DNA of 64,000 bases, taken from positions 186,001-250,000 of the forward strand of contig CAWAJR010000003.1 in NCBI GenBank assembly GCA_963782465.1, read 5' to 3'. Positions 38,576 to 45,649 of the stretch are shown piece by piece (positions within the stretch are counted from its first letter, which is position 1; the number at the start of each line of letters is the position of its first letter). The notes beneath the pieces are model-generated. The model searched no databases. It was not told where the DNA came from and saw only the letters and a list, made by a program, of their open reading frames with translations. The translations under genes were made by a program, and so were the position numbers. The DNA comes from JAODBJ01 sp963782465. Lineage in GTDB: Bacteria; Actinomycetota; Acidimicrobiia; IMCC26256; PALSA-610.

Positions 38576-38576
38576 C
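38559..38576 (+). repeat. attL-like site: 3' end of tRNA-Leu
   Basis: AAGTCCCCCCTCCGACAC, the T-loop half plus acceptor strand of the tRNA, is repeated exactly at 44624-44641. Tyrosine integrases often use such tRNA 3' ends as attachment sites, and the tRNA stays intact on one side, as seen here. Confidence 0.65.
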
Positions 38577-38784
38577 GCTTCAGCGGGTTCCGCGTCGCGT
38601 TCGTCTCTCCGGGTCCTGACCCGGGGCAGACGTTGCTGGCGGGCGAGCCTCCTCGCCCGCCGGTTCGGCGCCACGCGATCTTGGTGCTCAAGGTTGCCAC
38701 GGGCCGGCGGACGCTGCGCGAGCACGATGAGCTGCTCGCCGCGCTGCGCGAGCGGACCGGCGCGCAGCCCGGCAAGATGGCGCC

Positions 38785-38999
38785 ATGTTCGACGACGGCG
38801 AAATGAGCCGCCACGAGCGGGTGGTGACGAGCCGCCTGGACGGCATCGCAGTGATCTTGGACCGGGCGAGGCGCGCGAGGAGCTATCGGTCCAAGTCAGC
38901 TTCCCCGCCGCGAGCCGCCTGCCCGTCGAAGAGGTCGCGGCGCGCGCCGAGCGCGCCGTCGGGTTGATCGAGGACGTCAAGGCCGAACTCGTCGGGTGA
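38785..38999 (+). pseudogene. Small unknown protein, apparently frameshifted near 38860
   Basis: The first 25 codons (MFDDGEMSRHERVVTSRLDG, then IAVILD) and, after a one-base shift, the segment GEAREELSVQVSFPAASRLP with VEEVAARAERAVGLIEDVKA read together as a plausible 70-residue acidic protein. Neither frame is natural throughout. I do not recognise the family. The rest of 38577-38784 holds no gene I can support, only a hairpin (CCGGGTCCTGACCCGG) just after the tRNA that may end its transcript. Confidence 0.3.
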
Positions 39000-39063
39000 C
39001 GCGCCCAGCTCGGCTTGTAGCCCGGCCGCTGTCGCGCTGCCGACCTGCAGGGTGGTCGTACTA

Positions 39064-39477
39064 CTACCGGCGCAAGACGGTGTCCGCGAAGTCGATGAGC
39101 GTCGCGGCCTGGCGCAGTGCGGTGGTGCGCTTCGGTTTGCTGAGGTTGGTCAGCCCGTACTGCGCGGTGTCCTTGAGGTCGAGCAGTCGGCGCAACGCTG
39201 TTGCGGCTGCCTTGCCGCCGGGCTCGATCGTTTCCAGCAAGCCGGCCGCCTCATGGTGGTCCGGGCCACGGGCACGCCGCCCCAGCGCGGCGCAGCACGC
39301 CGCGTCGGACGCGGCGATGCCGGCAAGCACGGCCGTCGCCGCTGCGACGCTGCCGGACTCCGGGACGCCTTCCTCGCCCGCGAGTTCCGCGACTTCCAGG
39401 AACTTCTTCGCCTGCGCGAGCCGCGTGCGGGCGTCCGCACGGCTGCAGTTCTGGCTGCGGACCTTCGGGCCGCTCAC
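39064..39477 (-). CDS. HEPN-domain protein, putative toxin of HEPN-MNT pair
   Basis: A 137-residue all-helical protein encoded directly after a minimal nucleotidyltransferase, with a four-base overlap. Length, helical pattern and the late block LRRLLDLKDTAQYGLTNLSK fit a HEPN domain. The usual HEPN RNase motif (R-N/x-4-6-H) is not clear: the corresponding place reads LKDTAQYG, so it may be a variant or inactive form. In known pairs of this kind the HEPN protein is an RNase toxin and the MNT enzyme neutralises it by adding AMP. It lies in the tRNA-Leu island. Confidence 0.55.
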   Translation of the reverse strand: MSGPKVRSQNCSRADARTRLAQAKKFLEVAELAGEEGVPESGSVAAATAVLAGIAASDAACCAALGRRARGPDHHEAAGLLETIEPGGKAAATALRRLLDLKDTAQYGLTNLSKPKRTTALRQAATLIDFADTVLRR

Positions 39478-40100
39478 GACGCGACCCGCGCGGCGCGACC
39501 GAGCTGGCGCAACGGCGTACCGGCGAGGTCAATGCCGTCGGCCCGGATCGCGCGCCCGGCAGGGGTGCGGACCGCTCGGGCGACCTCGCTCGTGCCGATC
39601 TCCGAGATGCCGGCGTGGTTACCGGTCCAGGCGAAGACGTCGTGGGCGAGGTCGTCGAGCTGCTGCCGCCAGGGGGCGTCGTCTTCGGCCGTTCGCTTGG
39701 GCCGAACGATGAAGAGGTCGATGTCGCTGTCGGCGTCGCCGTCGCCGCGGGCCGCGGACCCGAAGAGGGAGGCGTGAGCCGGCTGGACCGGCCAGGCGGC
39801 GATCGCTTCGCGGAGCCGCTCGACGAGGCGTGCTCGCAACGAGGTCAGCATCTCGACTGCCGGGGCTGCGAGGTGCGCACGGTTGAGCGTGTAGAGCTGC
39901 GCGTTGCCAACCGTTTCGACGTGGACGATGCCCTGCGCGGCCAGCCGGTGCAGCGTCCGGCGCACTCCCGACCAGGAGCCGCGCTGCACCAGCCGGGCGA
40001 CGTCCCGCGCTGCCATCGGCCGGGTCGTGCCCGCCAGCACGCCGAGCACCGGGCCGTCAAGGGTCGGCGACACGACGGCGAAGGGTTGCGACAAGTCCAT
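39474..40100 (-). CDS. MNT-domain nucleotidyltransferase with N-terminal winged helix (putative antitoxin)
   Basis: A 208-residue protein. Residues 1-75 form a winged-helix DNA-binding part (PMAARDVARLVQRGSWSGVR with RTLHRLAAQGIVHVE). Near residues 110-130 is the nucleotidyltransferase core LFGSAARGDGDADSDIDLFI, with the Gly-Ser and the two metal-binding acidic residues of the GS-x10-DxD type. The fusion of DNA-binding and MNT domains suggests an antitoxin that also represses its own operon. A long inverted repeat lies just upstream. The ATG at 40100 is preferred over the GTG one codon earlier. Confidence 0.75.
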   Translation of the reverse strand: MDLSQPFAVVSPTLDGPVLGVLAGTTRPMAARDVARLVQRGSWSGVRRTLHRLAAQGIVHVETVGNAQLYTLNRAHLAAPAVEMLTSLRARLVERLREAIAAWPVQPAHASLFGSAARGDGDADSDIDLFIVRPKRTAEDDAPWRQQLDDLAHDVFAWTGNHAGISEIGTSEVARAVRTPAGRAIRADGIDLAGTPLRQLGRAARVAS

Positions 40101-40121
40101 CACTGGCTCCTAGACCCTGGT

Positions 40122-40171
40122 CACTATAGCAACCGACTGGTTCTTTTACTACTCAGTCAGTTCCTATAGTG
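40122..40171. promoter_or_regulatory. Inverted-repeat operator upstream of MNT-HEPN operon
   Basis: Two 18-bp arms, CACTATAGCAACCGACTG (40122-40139) and CAGTCAGTTCCTATAGTG (40154-40171), are inverted with 16 of 18 positions matching, separated by 14 bp of AT-rich sequence. It begins 22 bp before the MNT ATG, in the position of a promoter/operator, and is the natural target for the winged helix of the MNT protein. Confidence 0.6.
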
Positions 40172-40442
40172 CCCGGCCTGCACAGAGGCGCACGGCAATG
40201 ACCGGGAGCGCGCGACTCAGGCTGCGCTGGGTAGCCACAAGAAGCTCAAACGCTGGTCGGACGGTGTCGTGAGGGAGCAGGTCCGCCACATCCCAGGCTC
40301 TCAAACAAGCTGACGTTCCGAGGCGGCTACGTACAGCGTCGTGATCGTGCAACAGGTGGTACGCGGTGGGCGAGGGCATGCGCTCGTGCTGCGCGCGTCG
40401 CAGGTCGAGGAGGGCCTCCTCATGGTTGGTGCCACTGACCAC
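40164..40442 (-). CDS. Small hypothetical protein (92 aa)
   Basis: A GTG-started frame of 92 codons (MVSGTNHEEALLDLRRAQHE, then RMPSPTAYHLLHDHDAV) that fills the gap between the MNT operon and the divergent ArsR gene. The composition is protein-like (balanced charges, Leu-rich helices), but I know no family. Its start is 9 bp from the ArsR palindrome, so it could be divergently regulated. It may equally be a chance frame. Confidence 0.3.
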   Translation of the reverse strand: MVSGTNHEEALLDLRRAQHERMPSPTAYHLLHDHDAVRSRLGTSACLRAWDVADLLPHDTVRPAFELLVATQRSLSRALPVIAVRLCAGRAL

Positions 40443-40803
40443 ACCGAGTTATAGTGCACCGATCGGTGCACTATCCCATGCCACGCTCGACCGGACGTTC
40501 TTTGCGCTGTCGGATTCGACGCGCCGGAGCATCCTCACGCGCCTCGCCGACGGTCCCGCGACGATCGGAGACCTGGCCGCGCCGTTTGGCTTGACCCTCA
40601 ATGGCCTCAAGAAGCACGTCATGATCCTTGAGGAGGTCGATCTCGTGGTCACGACCAAGGTCGGACGGTCGCGCGAATGCAGACTTGGTCCCGCGCAGCT
40701 CCAGGACGTCACGCGCTGGATCGGCTCCTATCGCCGAGCATGGGAGCATCGGCTCGAACAGTTCGGTGCATACGTCGAGTCGCGCCCAGCGAGCGACGGA
40801 TGA
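40429..40803 (+). CDS. ArsR/SmtB-family regulator (island copy; start uncertain)
   Basis: A winged-helix regulator of the ArsR type that often sits with SRPBCC proteins: TLDRTFFALSDSTRRSILTR, then LADGPATIGDLAAPFGLTLN, KKHVMILEEVDLVVT and GRSRECRLGPAQLQDVTRWI. No metal-binding cysteines are visible. A perfect 24-bp palindrome covers the region just before the conserved domain, and no ATG lies between it and the domain in this frame. The GTG at 40429 (or TTG 40426) is the nearest usable start; the protein would then include the operator as codons. It overlaps the SRPBCC gene by four bases. Confidence 0.7.
   Translation: MPLTTPSYSAPIGALSHATLDRTFFALSDSTRRSILTRLADGPATIGDLAAPFGLTLNGLKKHVMILEEVDLVVTTKVGRSRECRLGPAQLQDVTRWIGSYRRAWEHRLEQFGAYVESRPASDG
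40451..40474. promoter_or_regulatory. Perfect 24-bp palindrome, ArsR operator candidate
   Basis: Arms ATAGTGCACCGA and TCGGTGCACTAT are exact reverse complements with no spacer. It lies at the 5' end of the ArsR gene, where autoregulatory operators of this family are usually found. A perfect 24-mer palindrome is very unlikely by chance. Confidence 0.7.
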
Positions 40804-41282
40804 CCTACGAGCTGCGATTCGAGCGTTTGGTCAACGCGGCGCGCGAAGTGGTGTTCGACGCGTTCACGGCGCCCGGCGGACAAGCGGCGTTCTACACCCA
40901 GCCAGAGCCCGGCTGGATCGTCCGCTCAGATTGCGATCTGCGGGTCGGCGGCGTCTGGACCGTCGAGTTCGGGCCGTCGCTGTCGCAGCTCTACCGGCAC
41001 CGACACGTCTTCGAGGTCATCGACCGGCCCCGGCGCATCCGGTTGCGAACGACCGAGACCCGCCTGGACGGCTCGAGCTTCGACACCGAGATCGAGTTCG
41101 TGTTCGAGGACCAGGGCGGACGGACCCTCATGAAGATGATCCACACGGGATTTCCCACCCCCGAGCTTCGCGACGAGCACCGCGTCGGATTGCCGAACGC
41201 CTTCGCGCACCTACAAGGCGTGGTCAACGAAGCGAAACGGGGGTCGACGGCGAGCATCCCCGATCCTCAGGACCACACATGA
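40800..41282 (+). CDS. SRPBCC (AHSA1-like) domain protein, island copy
   Basis: A 160-residue START/SRPBCC-fold protein: LRFERLVNAAREVVFDAFTA, then the core CDLRVGGVWTVEFGPS, VIDRPRRIRLR, EIEFVFEDQGGRTLMKMIHT and GFPTPELRDEHRVGLPNAFA. Such proteins bind small hydrophobic ligands, and in ArsR operons they often accompany reductases. The ATG overlaps the ArsR stop as ATGA. A paralogue lies at 56962-57468 in the same gene order. Confidence 0.8.
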   Translation: MTYELRFERLVNAAREVVFDAFTAPGGQAAFYTQPEPGWIVRSDCDLRVGGVWTVEFGPSLSQLYRHRHVFEVIDRPRRIRLRTTETRLDGSSFDTEIEFVFEDQGGRTLMKMIHTGFPTPELRDEHRVGLPNAFAHLQGVVNEAKRGSTASIPDPQDHT

Positions 41283-41336
41283 TGACGGACAACCAAGAGC
41301 GCAACCTGACGCGGAAGGTTCTGAAGGGAACGTGAT

Positions 41337-41933
41337 ATGTCTCGGTCCATCCTCTACATGTCGATGTCGCTGGACGGGTTCATCACCGGTCCGGGCGATG
41401 ACGCCGATCACGGGCTCGGCATCGGCGGTGAGCGACTGCACGAGTGGTTCGGCGAGTGGAGGGGGAGCCCGTCGGGCTTCCAGCCGCCCGGCGCCAGCGC
41501 GGCGGTCTACGAGGAGTTGATGGCGACCGGAGCGGTGGTCGTCGGTCGGCGTACCTTCGACTACGCCGGCCACTGGAACGGCGACCACCACGACGGGGTC
41601 CCGATCTTCGTACCCACGCGCGGCGAGCCGCCCGTCCAGCCCGCTTCCGAACGCGTCCACTACGTCACCGATGGCGTCGAGAGCGCAATGCGGCAGGCCA
41701 AGGACGCCGCCGGCGACAAGGACGTCATGGTGCACGGCGCCGATCTCGCGCAGTCCCTCCTGCGCGCCGGCGTGCTCGACGAACTGCAGATCCACCTGAT
41801 CCCGGTGTTGCTGAGCGAGGGAAGGCGGCTCTTCGAGCATCTCGGGAACGACCACATCGAGCTCGAGCTCATCCGCGTCGTCGACGCCCCCGGCGTGACG
41901 CACCTGCGCTACCGCGTTCGCCCGAACCACTGA
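41337..41933 (+). CDS. RibD C-terminal/dihydrofolate-reductase-like protein, island copy
   Basis: A 198-residue protein of the RibD_C family: ILYMSMSLDGFITGPGDDAD, GAVVVGRRTFDYAGHWNGDH, KDVMVHGADLAQSLLRAGVL and DELQIHLIPVLLSEGRRLFE. The fold binds NADPH, and members reduce varied substrates; the true substrate is unknown. It follows the SRPBCC gene after 54 bases and completes the ArsR-SRPBCC-RibD_C cassette. Confidence 0.82.
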   Translation: MSRSILYMSMSLDGFITGPGDDADHGLGIGGERLHEWFGEWRGSPSGFQPPGASAAVYEELMATGAVVVGRRTFDYAGHWNGDHHDGVPIFVPTRGEPPVQPASERVHYVTDGVESAMRQAKDAAGDKDVMVHGADLAQSLLRAGVLDELQIHLIPVLLSEGRRLFEHLGNDHIELELIRVVDAPGVTHLRYRVRPNH

Positions 41934-41943
41934 CCGGTCCCGA

Positions 41944-42292
41944 GCCAGTTGAAAGCCGAGTCGGCCGCGTCCCCGACACGGCCTACGGCGAGTTGACGAT
42001 GCTCAAACTCCCCGACGACGAATTCGTCATGATCGAACTCGTCCACGATCCAAACCAGGACGTCATCGTCGGCAACGCGCTCAATCACTTCGTCATCCAG
42101 ATCGAGTCGATGGACGCCACGATCGCCGAGCTCGCTGCCCGCGGCATCGACGCAGAGGTACCCACTTCACCAGATGGCTCGACCGACTTTCTCACGACGT
42201 GGATCGTCGACCCCGACGGCAACCGAATCGAGTTGGTCCAATGGCCCGCCGGTCACGCCGACGGCATCACGGCCGCGGACTGGGGCGACTGA
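41944..42292 (+). pseudogene. VOC/glyoxalase-family protein, 5'-truncated
   Basis: The frame encodes the second half of a vicinal-oxygen-chelate protein: VESRVGRVPDTAYGELTMLK, VMIELVHDPNQDV, then NHFVIQIESMDATIAELAAR and TTWIVDPDGNRIELVQWPAG. The first beta-strand block with the first metal ligand, expected before VESRVGRV, is missing, and the frame runs straight into the end of the reductase gene. An internal ATG (41999) could still start a fragment. Truncation next to an att-like remnant (42364) suggests loss during island rearrangement. Confidence 0.6.
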
Positions 42293-42363
42293 GCCGGCGC
42301 CAGCCCACGACCCATGCAGCCATGAGCCACGCCAGGGGTCGCGTGTACTTGGGGTTTGTGTCG

Positions 42364-42375
42364 CCCCTCCGACAC
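42364..42375 (+). repeat. Internal att-like remnant 1 (tRNA-Leu 3' end)
   Basis: CCCCTCCGACAC, identical to the last 12 bases of the attachment core at the tRNA. The sequence before it (GGGGTTTGTGTCG) also resembles the T-arm (GGGGGTTCAAGTC). It marks the end of the first island segment. Confidence 0.5.
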
Positions 42376-42386
42376 CACACACCGCC

Positions 42387-42905
42387 TCACGTCACCGCTG
42401 CGCTCGACTGGCCGTTCGGCACCGTTGCACCGATCGCGGCCTGCATCTTGCGGGTCAACTGCGCGAACCGCGGGTAGACGCTCGAGCCTCCGAGCGCGGT
42501 GATGGACGGCTCCCACAGCTCCCACCGATCGACGAGCCGGCGGCCGAGCATGGAGCGGATCAACTCGAAGTCGAACCCACCGTGCTGTTCGAGCGCGCCG
42601 AGCTGCTCGAAGTAGTCGAGCTCTCGGAACAGGATGTAGGCCTCGGTGTCGTTCGCGGCAATGTGGTCGAGGAACGCGTCGCGCAGCGCTTCCGGGGAGT
42701 CGTACGACGCCACGAGGCGACGAGTCGCCACCATCGGCTCGTCGTTCCAGCGTTCGAAGAACTGAGATGCCACCTCGGCCTGACGGCCGATGCGAGCCTC
42801 GCGCACCTGCTGACCGGCGATGAATGCCGCGCCGATCGCCCCGACGGCGCCGATCGCGAGGACCGCGGTCGAGATCGCGGTGACCTGGTCTGCCCAGTTC
42901 GTCAT
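42387..42905 (-). CDS. DUF4760-like membrane-anchored protein
   Basis: A 172-residue protein with one N-terminal membrane helix (TAISTAVLAIGAVGAIGAAF), then a soluble helical part: EVASQFFERWNDEPMVATRR, DHIAANDTEAYILFRELDYF and MLGRRLVDRWELWEPSITAL. This pattern of helix plus 'FFERWND' block is found in DUF4760-type proteins of accessory regions. The function is unknown. It is the only gene in the short second island segment. Confidence 0.6.
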   Translation of the reverse strand: MTNWADQVTAISTAVLAIGAVGAIGAAFIAGQQVREARIGRQAEVASQFFERWNDEPMVATRRLVASYDSPEALRDAFLDHIAANDTEAYILFRELDYFEQLGALEQHGGFDFELIRSMLGRRLVDRWELWEPSITALGGSSVYPRFAQLTRKMQAAIGATVPNGQSSAAVT

Positions 42906-43133
42906 GATCGCTTCCTTCGCTGCGGATGGCCGCGTCCGCCGTGATCGGCGGTGCGCCGGTTCAGTCTTGCCGGGACGGGCGAGAAGGCGGCCCGGGCGCG
43001 CGGCATGGGTCGACCGCTCTCTTCGGTCGTCTCGCGGCTCCCGCCGATCCCGCGATCGGATCCATTGGCGTCGCGCGTTGTCGGGCGTCTGTCACCACGG
43101 CCGAATTCGCCAGTCGTCGTTCGCGAGCGACGG

Positions 43134-43160
43134 CCCTCCGACACTCTGCAGCGGGTTCCG
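43134..43160 (+). repeat. Internal att-like remnant 2 (tRNA-Leu 3' end plus downstream DNA)
   Basis: CCCTCCGACAC followed by TCTG and CAGCGGGTTCCG matches 38566-38592, the tRNA end and the DNA after it, at 25 of 27 positions. A CCGGTC/GACCGG hairpin follows, like the CCGGGT/ACCCGG hairpin behind the real tRNA. This copy therefore includes native tRNA-flanking sequence. Confidence 0.6.
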
Positions 43161-43752
43161 TCCCACACTATCCGGTCCCTGACCGGCGTCTTCGTCTGAC
43201 TGGTTGCGGTCGCGGATGCGGCCGGTGCCGGGAGCGATTGCTCGCGTTGTGGCGCGCTCGGCGTTCGCGATCGTGCCGCCGACCTTGCCGAGCTCGTCGA
43301 GGAGACCGGCCGCGATCACGGCCGGTGGTTACCCCGCCTACGCCTGGGACCGCGACCAGTTGAGCACCTGGGTCGAGAAGGCGGCGGTTGCCGCTGGGAA
43401 GGCGTGCCTCAAGCACGGCAAGACCGGCTGCATCTACGGCGGGTAGCACAGCCCCTGGCCCTAAGGGTCCCAACGTGTTGTTCATCGTGGCGCCCAGCCT
43501 GACGGGTGTGCAGGATGCTGCTCAGCCGTTCCTCGACACGCTCATACCGGCAGTCAGCTTCGCGGCAACGACGGTCCTCGCAGACGACGGGCAGTTACTC
43601 GACGCGAAGCAAGGACGGCGCGTTCGACCTTCGAACGAATCAAACGCGCGGCGGCCATAGCCGGCCGCACCGTCGAGACCCTCGATGCACAACGCCTCAT
43701 CTACCGGCTAACGGAACCGACCGCCGTTGACCGGTACCCGGCACGACCGCGC
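43161..43752. other. Island stretch without a supported gene
   Basis: Several short open frames exist here, none of them convincing. The best is on the plus strand around 43470-43610 (VLFIVAPSLTGVQDAAQPFL with DTLIPAVSFAATTVLADDG), which may be a decayed fragment. A different plus frame is open from about 43600 into the SLOG gene (STFERIKRAAAIAGRTVETL) without a start codon, so the SLOG protein may once have been longer. Confidence 0.4.
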
Positions 43753-44523
43753 GTGCACGTACTGCAGGTCTTCGGTCACCACCCAACCGCCGACGACCAC
43801 GCCTCGTTGGCGGCATGGCTGACCGAGCAAGGTCTCGGGCCGCACGATCAGGAGTGCCGTGCCTTCGATGCGGCGCTCTTGCTCGATCCCCTCGCTGTGG
43901 GCACGACACCCATGAGCGACTGGGCAGTGATCGAAGGCCCGGCGGTCTACCTGCAACAGCTCACGACAGACGAGGGCGCCGCGCACACGCTGGCGACAAC
44001 GTGGCTCCCGCACGGTGGTCGCATCATCTTCGGCGGCCACCTGACCTTCACGCCGATCATCGTCGGGACCGCCCGGCAGCTCGGCGTGCCCGCCGAGCGC
44101 GTGACGCTCTTCCAGTCGCGCTACTTCGTGACCGACGCGGCACTGGACGAGCACCGGCCGTTCGTCGAGGTCGTCGCGCTCGAACCCGTTGGGGACGATC
44201 GGGATGCCAGCCTGACGGCAATGCGTCGTGCGATGGTCGACGCCGGTGCCGACGCGCTCGTCGCGATCGGCGGACGGACCGCCGAACGAGGCCTACATCG
44301 CCCCGGCATCGACGAAGAGATCGACCTCGCCCGTGAGCGCGGTGTGCGCATCTTCCTGGTCGGTGAGCCCGGTGGTCGAGCGGCTGAACTCGCGGCGGAC
44401 GAGGCGGCGGGTGGCGAAGAAGAGCCGACCGGCCTCAGCGCCGAAGAACGCGACCTTGTCGCGCGTAGCGACGAGTACGAGCAGATCGCCGACCTGATCT
44501 GGCGGAGTACGACCACCACATAA
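43753..44523 (+). CDS. SLOG-domain nucleotide-binding protein (TIR/Sir2-associated type)
   Basis: A 256-residue Rossmann-like protein of the SLOG superfamily. Diagnostic stretches are HGGRIIFGGHLTFTPIIVGT (about residues 86-105), LFQSRYFVTDAALDEHRPF, and the late block DALVAIGGRTAERGLHRPGI with DEEIDLARERGVRIFLVGEP and GGRAAELA. Related SLOG domains are thought to bind NAD-derived or nucleotide signals in defence systems, often fused to or beside TIR or Sir2 effectors. No effector is attached here, but coding-like sequence without a start precedes the GTG at 43753. It is the cargo of the last island segment. Confidence 0.6.
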   Translation: MHVLQVFGHHPTADDHASLAAWLTEQGLGPHDQECRAFDAALLLDPLAVGTTPMSDWAVIEGPAVYLQQLTTDEGAAHTLATTWLPHGGRIIFGGHLTFTPIIVGTARQLGVPAERVTLFQSRYFVTDAALDEHRPFVEVVALEPVGDDRDASLTAMRRAMVDAGADALVAIGGRTAERGLHRPGIDEEIDLARERGVRIFLVGEPGGRAAELAADEAAGGEEEPTGLSAEERDLVARSDEYEQIADLIWRSTTTT

Positions 44524-44623
44524 GCGCGGTACCGTCACGAACGCGGCGGGGGAGTGCCTCACTGCGACGAGGAGATGACATGGAACGCCCTGCAATGGGA
44601 GCGTTCCCACTTCGCGACGGAGG

Positions 44624-44641
44624 AAGTCCCCCCTCCGACAC
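44624..44641 (+). repeat. attR-like site: copy of tRNA-Leu 3' end
   Basis: AAGTCCCCCCTCCGACAC, identical over 18 bp to 38559-38576 inside tRNA-Leu. The sequence before it (GCGACGGAGG) is not tRNA-like, so this is a detached 3' end, as left at the far boundary of an integrated element. Confidence 0.65.
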
Positions 44642-44839
44642 CAACGCTGACCGGTGACTCCACTACCGTTGCCGCCTGCACGAACAAAGTCACCCCGGAC
44701 CCCGGTGGCGCCCTCGAACAACGAGGAGCGAGTCGATCGAGGGTGGTCGGCCCGGCTGCATACCGGTGTTCAGCCGCGTCCTTGGTGATGACGATGCGCA
44801 CACACGTATTCCGGTTCGACGCGGACACAGGAGAGACCG

Positions 44840-45190
44840 ATGAGCGCCCCGACTGTTTTCGAAACATTGCAACTCGCCAACGGAATCGCCGCCGACGAGT
44901 TCGATCGGGTCGCCGCCGCACTGGGACGACTCGATGAACGACTGCGCTCGTTCGAAGAGGGCACGGTCGAGTTACAACTGAGCGTCAAAGAACGCGGCAC
45001 TCCGAGCCAGCGCACGACCCTCGAGGCGTGGATCGCCGGTCGACCTCGACTCCGGCTCGTCGCGACATCGAATCAACCCGATTTCGACGCTGCGCTCGCC
45101 GAAGTGCGCGACGATTTGGTCCGTCAGATCACGGACGCCAAGAACCGGACTGAACCTCGCAACAACCGTACCGGCCGCGAGACGCTGTGA
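44840..45190 (+). CDS. HPF/RaiA-like ribosome-associated hibernation protein
   Basis: A 116-residue protein of the ribosome hibernation factor fold: AADEFDRVAAALGRLDERLR, VELQLSVKERGTPSQRTTLE, PRLRLVATSNQPDFDAALAE and VRDDLVRQITDAKNR. It lacks the long C-terminal dimerisation domain of long HPF. In actinobacteria such short forms sit in stress or dormancy clusters. The stop overlaps the start of a damaged baeRF gene (GTGA), so the two were once co-translated. Confidence 0.7.
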   Translation: MSAPTVFETLQLANGIAADEFDRVAAALGRLDERLRSFEEGTVELQLSVKERGTPSQRTTLEAWIAGRPRLRLVATSNQPDFDAALAEVRDDLVRQITDAKNRTEPRNNRTGRETL

Positions 45191-45440
45191 GCATCCGGAC
45201 GGACGGATGGGACCCGTTCGGCCGACGCCAGCTCGAGGGCCTCGCCGGACCTCAGCCTTCCTCGTGCGTGTCCCTGTATCTACCGACGCATCGCGCCGGA
45301 CCCGATGTCAAAAGGATCCCCTCCGGTATCGCAACGCGCTGGCCGCCGCCGAAGCCGAACTGACGACGCGCGGCGACGATCCGCGAGACGGCGAGCAACG
45401 AGACGGCGCTCGTCGGGTTCGTGAGCGCGTCGACGGTGAG
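45187..45440 (+). pseudogene. baeRF-family (release-factor-like) gene, 5' fragment with frameshift
   Basis: The frame from GTG 45187 begins like bacterial archaeo-eukaryotic release factor proteins: GWDPFGRRQLEGLAGPQPSS with CVSLYLPTHRAGPDVK. At about 45303, in a run of four A, the signal shifts frame and continues as KDPLRYRNALAAAEAELTTR with GDDPRDG. It then ends in sequence that belongs to an IS3 remnant. About 80 of an expected 350 or more codons remain, so this is a true pseudogene rather than only a sequencing indel. Confidence 0.6.
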
Positions 45441-45442
45441 GC

Positions 45443-45575
45443 TCAGTTCGCGATCGCGTGCGCCGCCGCGCGCTTTAGCATCTCGACTTCCATCTTCGCG
45501 ACGCGTAACTCGCGACGCAGCGCGACGAGCTCGTACTCATCCTTGGTCGCACCGGGCTGCGACCTTCTTCGACAT
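45443..45575 (-). pseudogene. IS3-family transposase OrfA remnant
   Basis: The minus strand gives ELVALRRELRVAKMEVEMLK then RAAAHAIAN and a stop, the typical leucine-zipper end of IS3 OrfA. An ATG at 45575 opens with MSKKVAA, as OrfA proteins often do, but the helix-turn-helix part between is missing and the frames differ. OrfB and terminal inverted repeats are not seen. The remnant lies where the baeRF gene breaks off. Confidence 0.6.
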
Positions 45576-45649
45576 CAGGCTTGGTTCTCCAGCCGGAGGG
45601 AACCTCAGGCGGGTCATGTCGATGATCGGGGGGTGCCAACTATGTTCCC

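Larger units (their letters stand above)
38576..44641. mobile_element. Accreted genomic island inserted at tRNA-Leu
   Basis: About 6.1 kb bounded by the 18-bp direct repeat of the tRNA-Leu 3' end. Two internal partial copies (42364-42375 and 43134-43160) divide it into segments of about 3.8, 0.8 and 1.5 kb. Cargo is typical accessory material: a HEPN-MNT pair, an ArsR-SRPBCC-RibD_C cassette, a truncated VOC gene, a DUF4760-like protein and a SLOG-domain protein. No integrase or relaxase gene is visible, so the element is either satellite-like or has lost its integrase. Confidence 0.6.

Noticed and set aside
43204..43446. Plus-strand frame with a cysteine-containing end (KACLKHGKTGCIYGG)
   Set aside because: The first half is low-complexity and starts within island remnant sequence; no family is recognisable, so I left it as part of the gene-free stretch.
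44559..44921. Minus-strand 120-codon frame across the attR-like site
   Set aside because: It covers the att repeat and the HPF-like gene start, and its composition is irregular.
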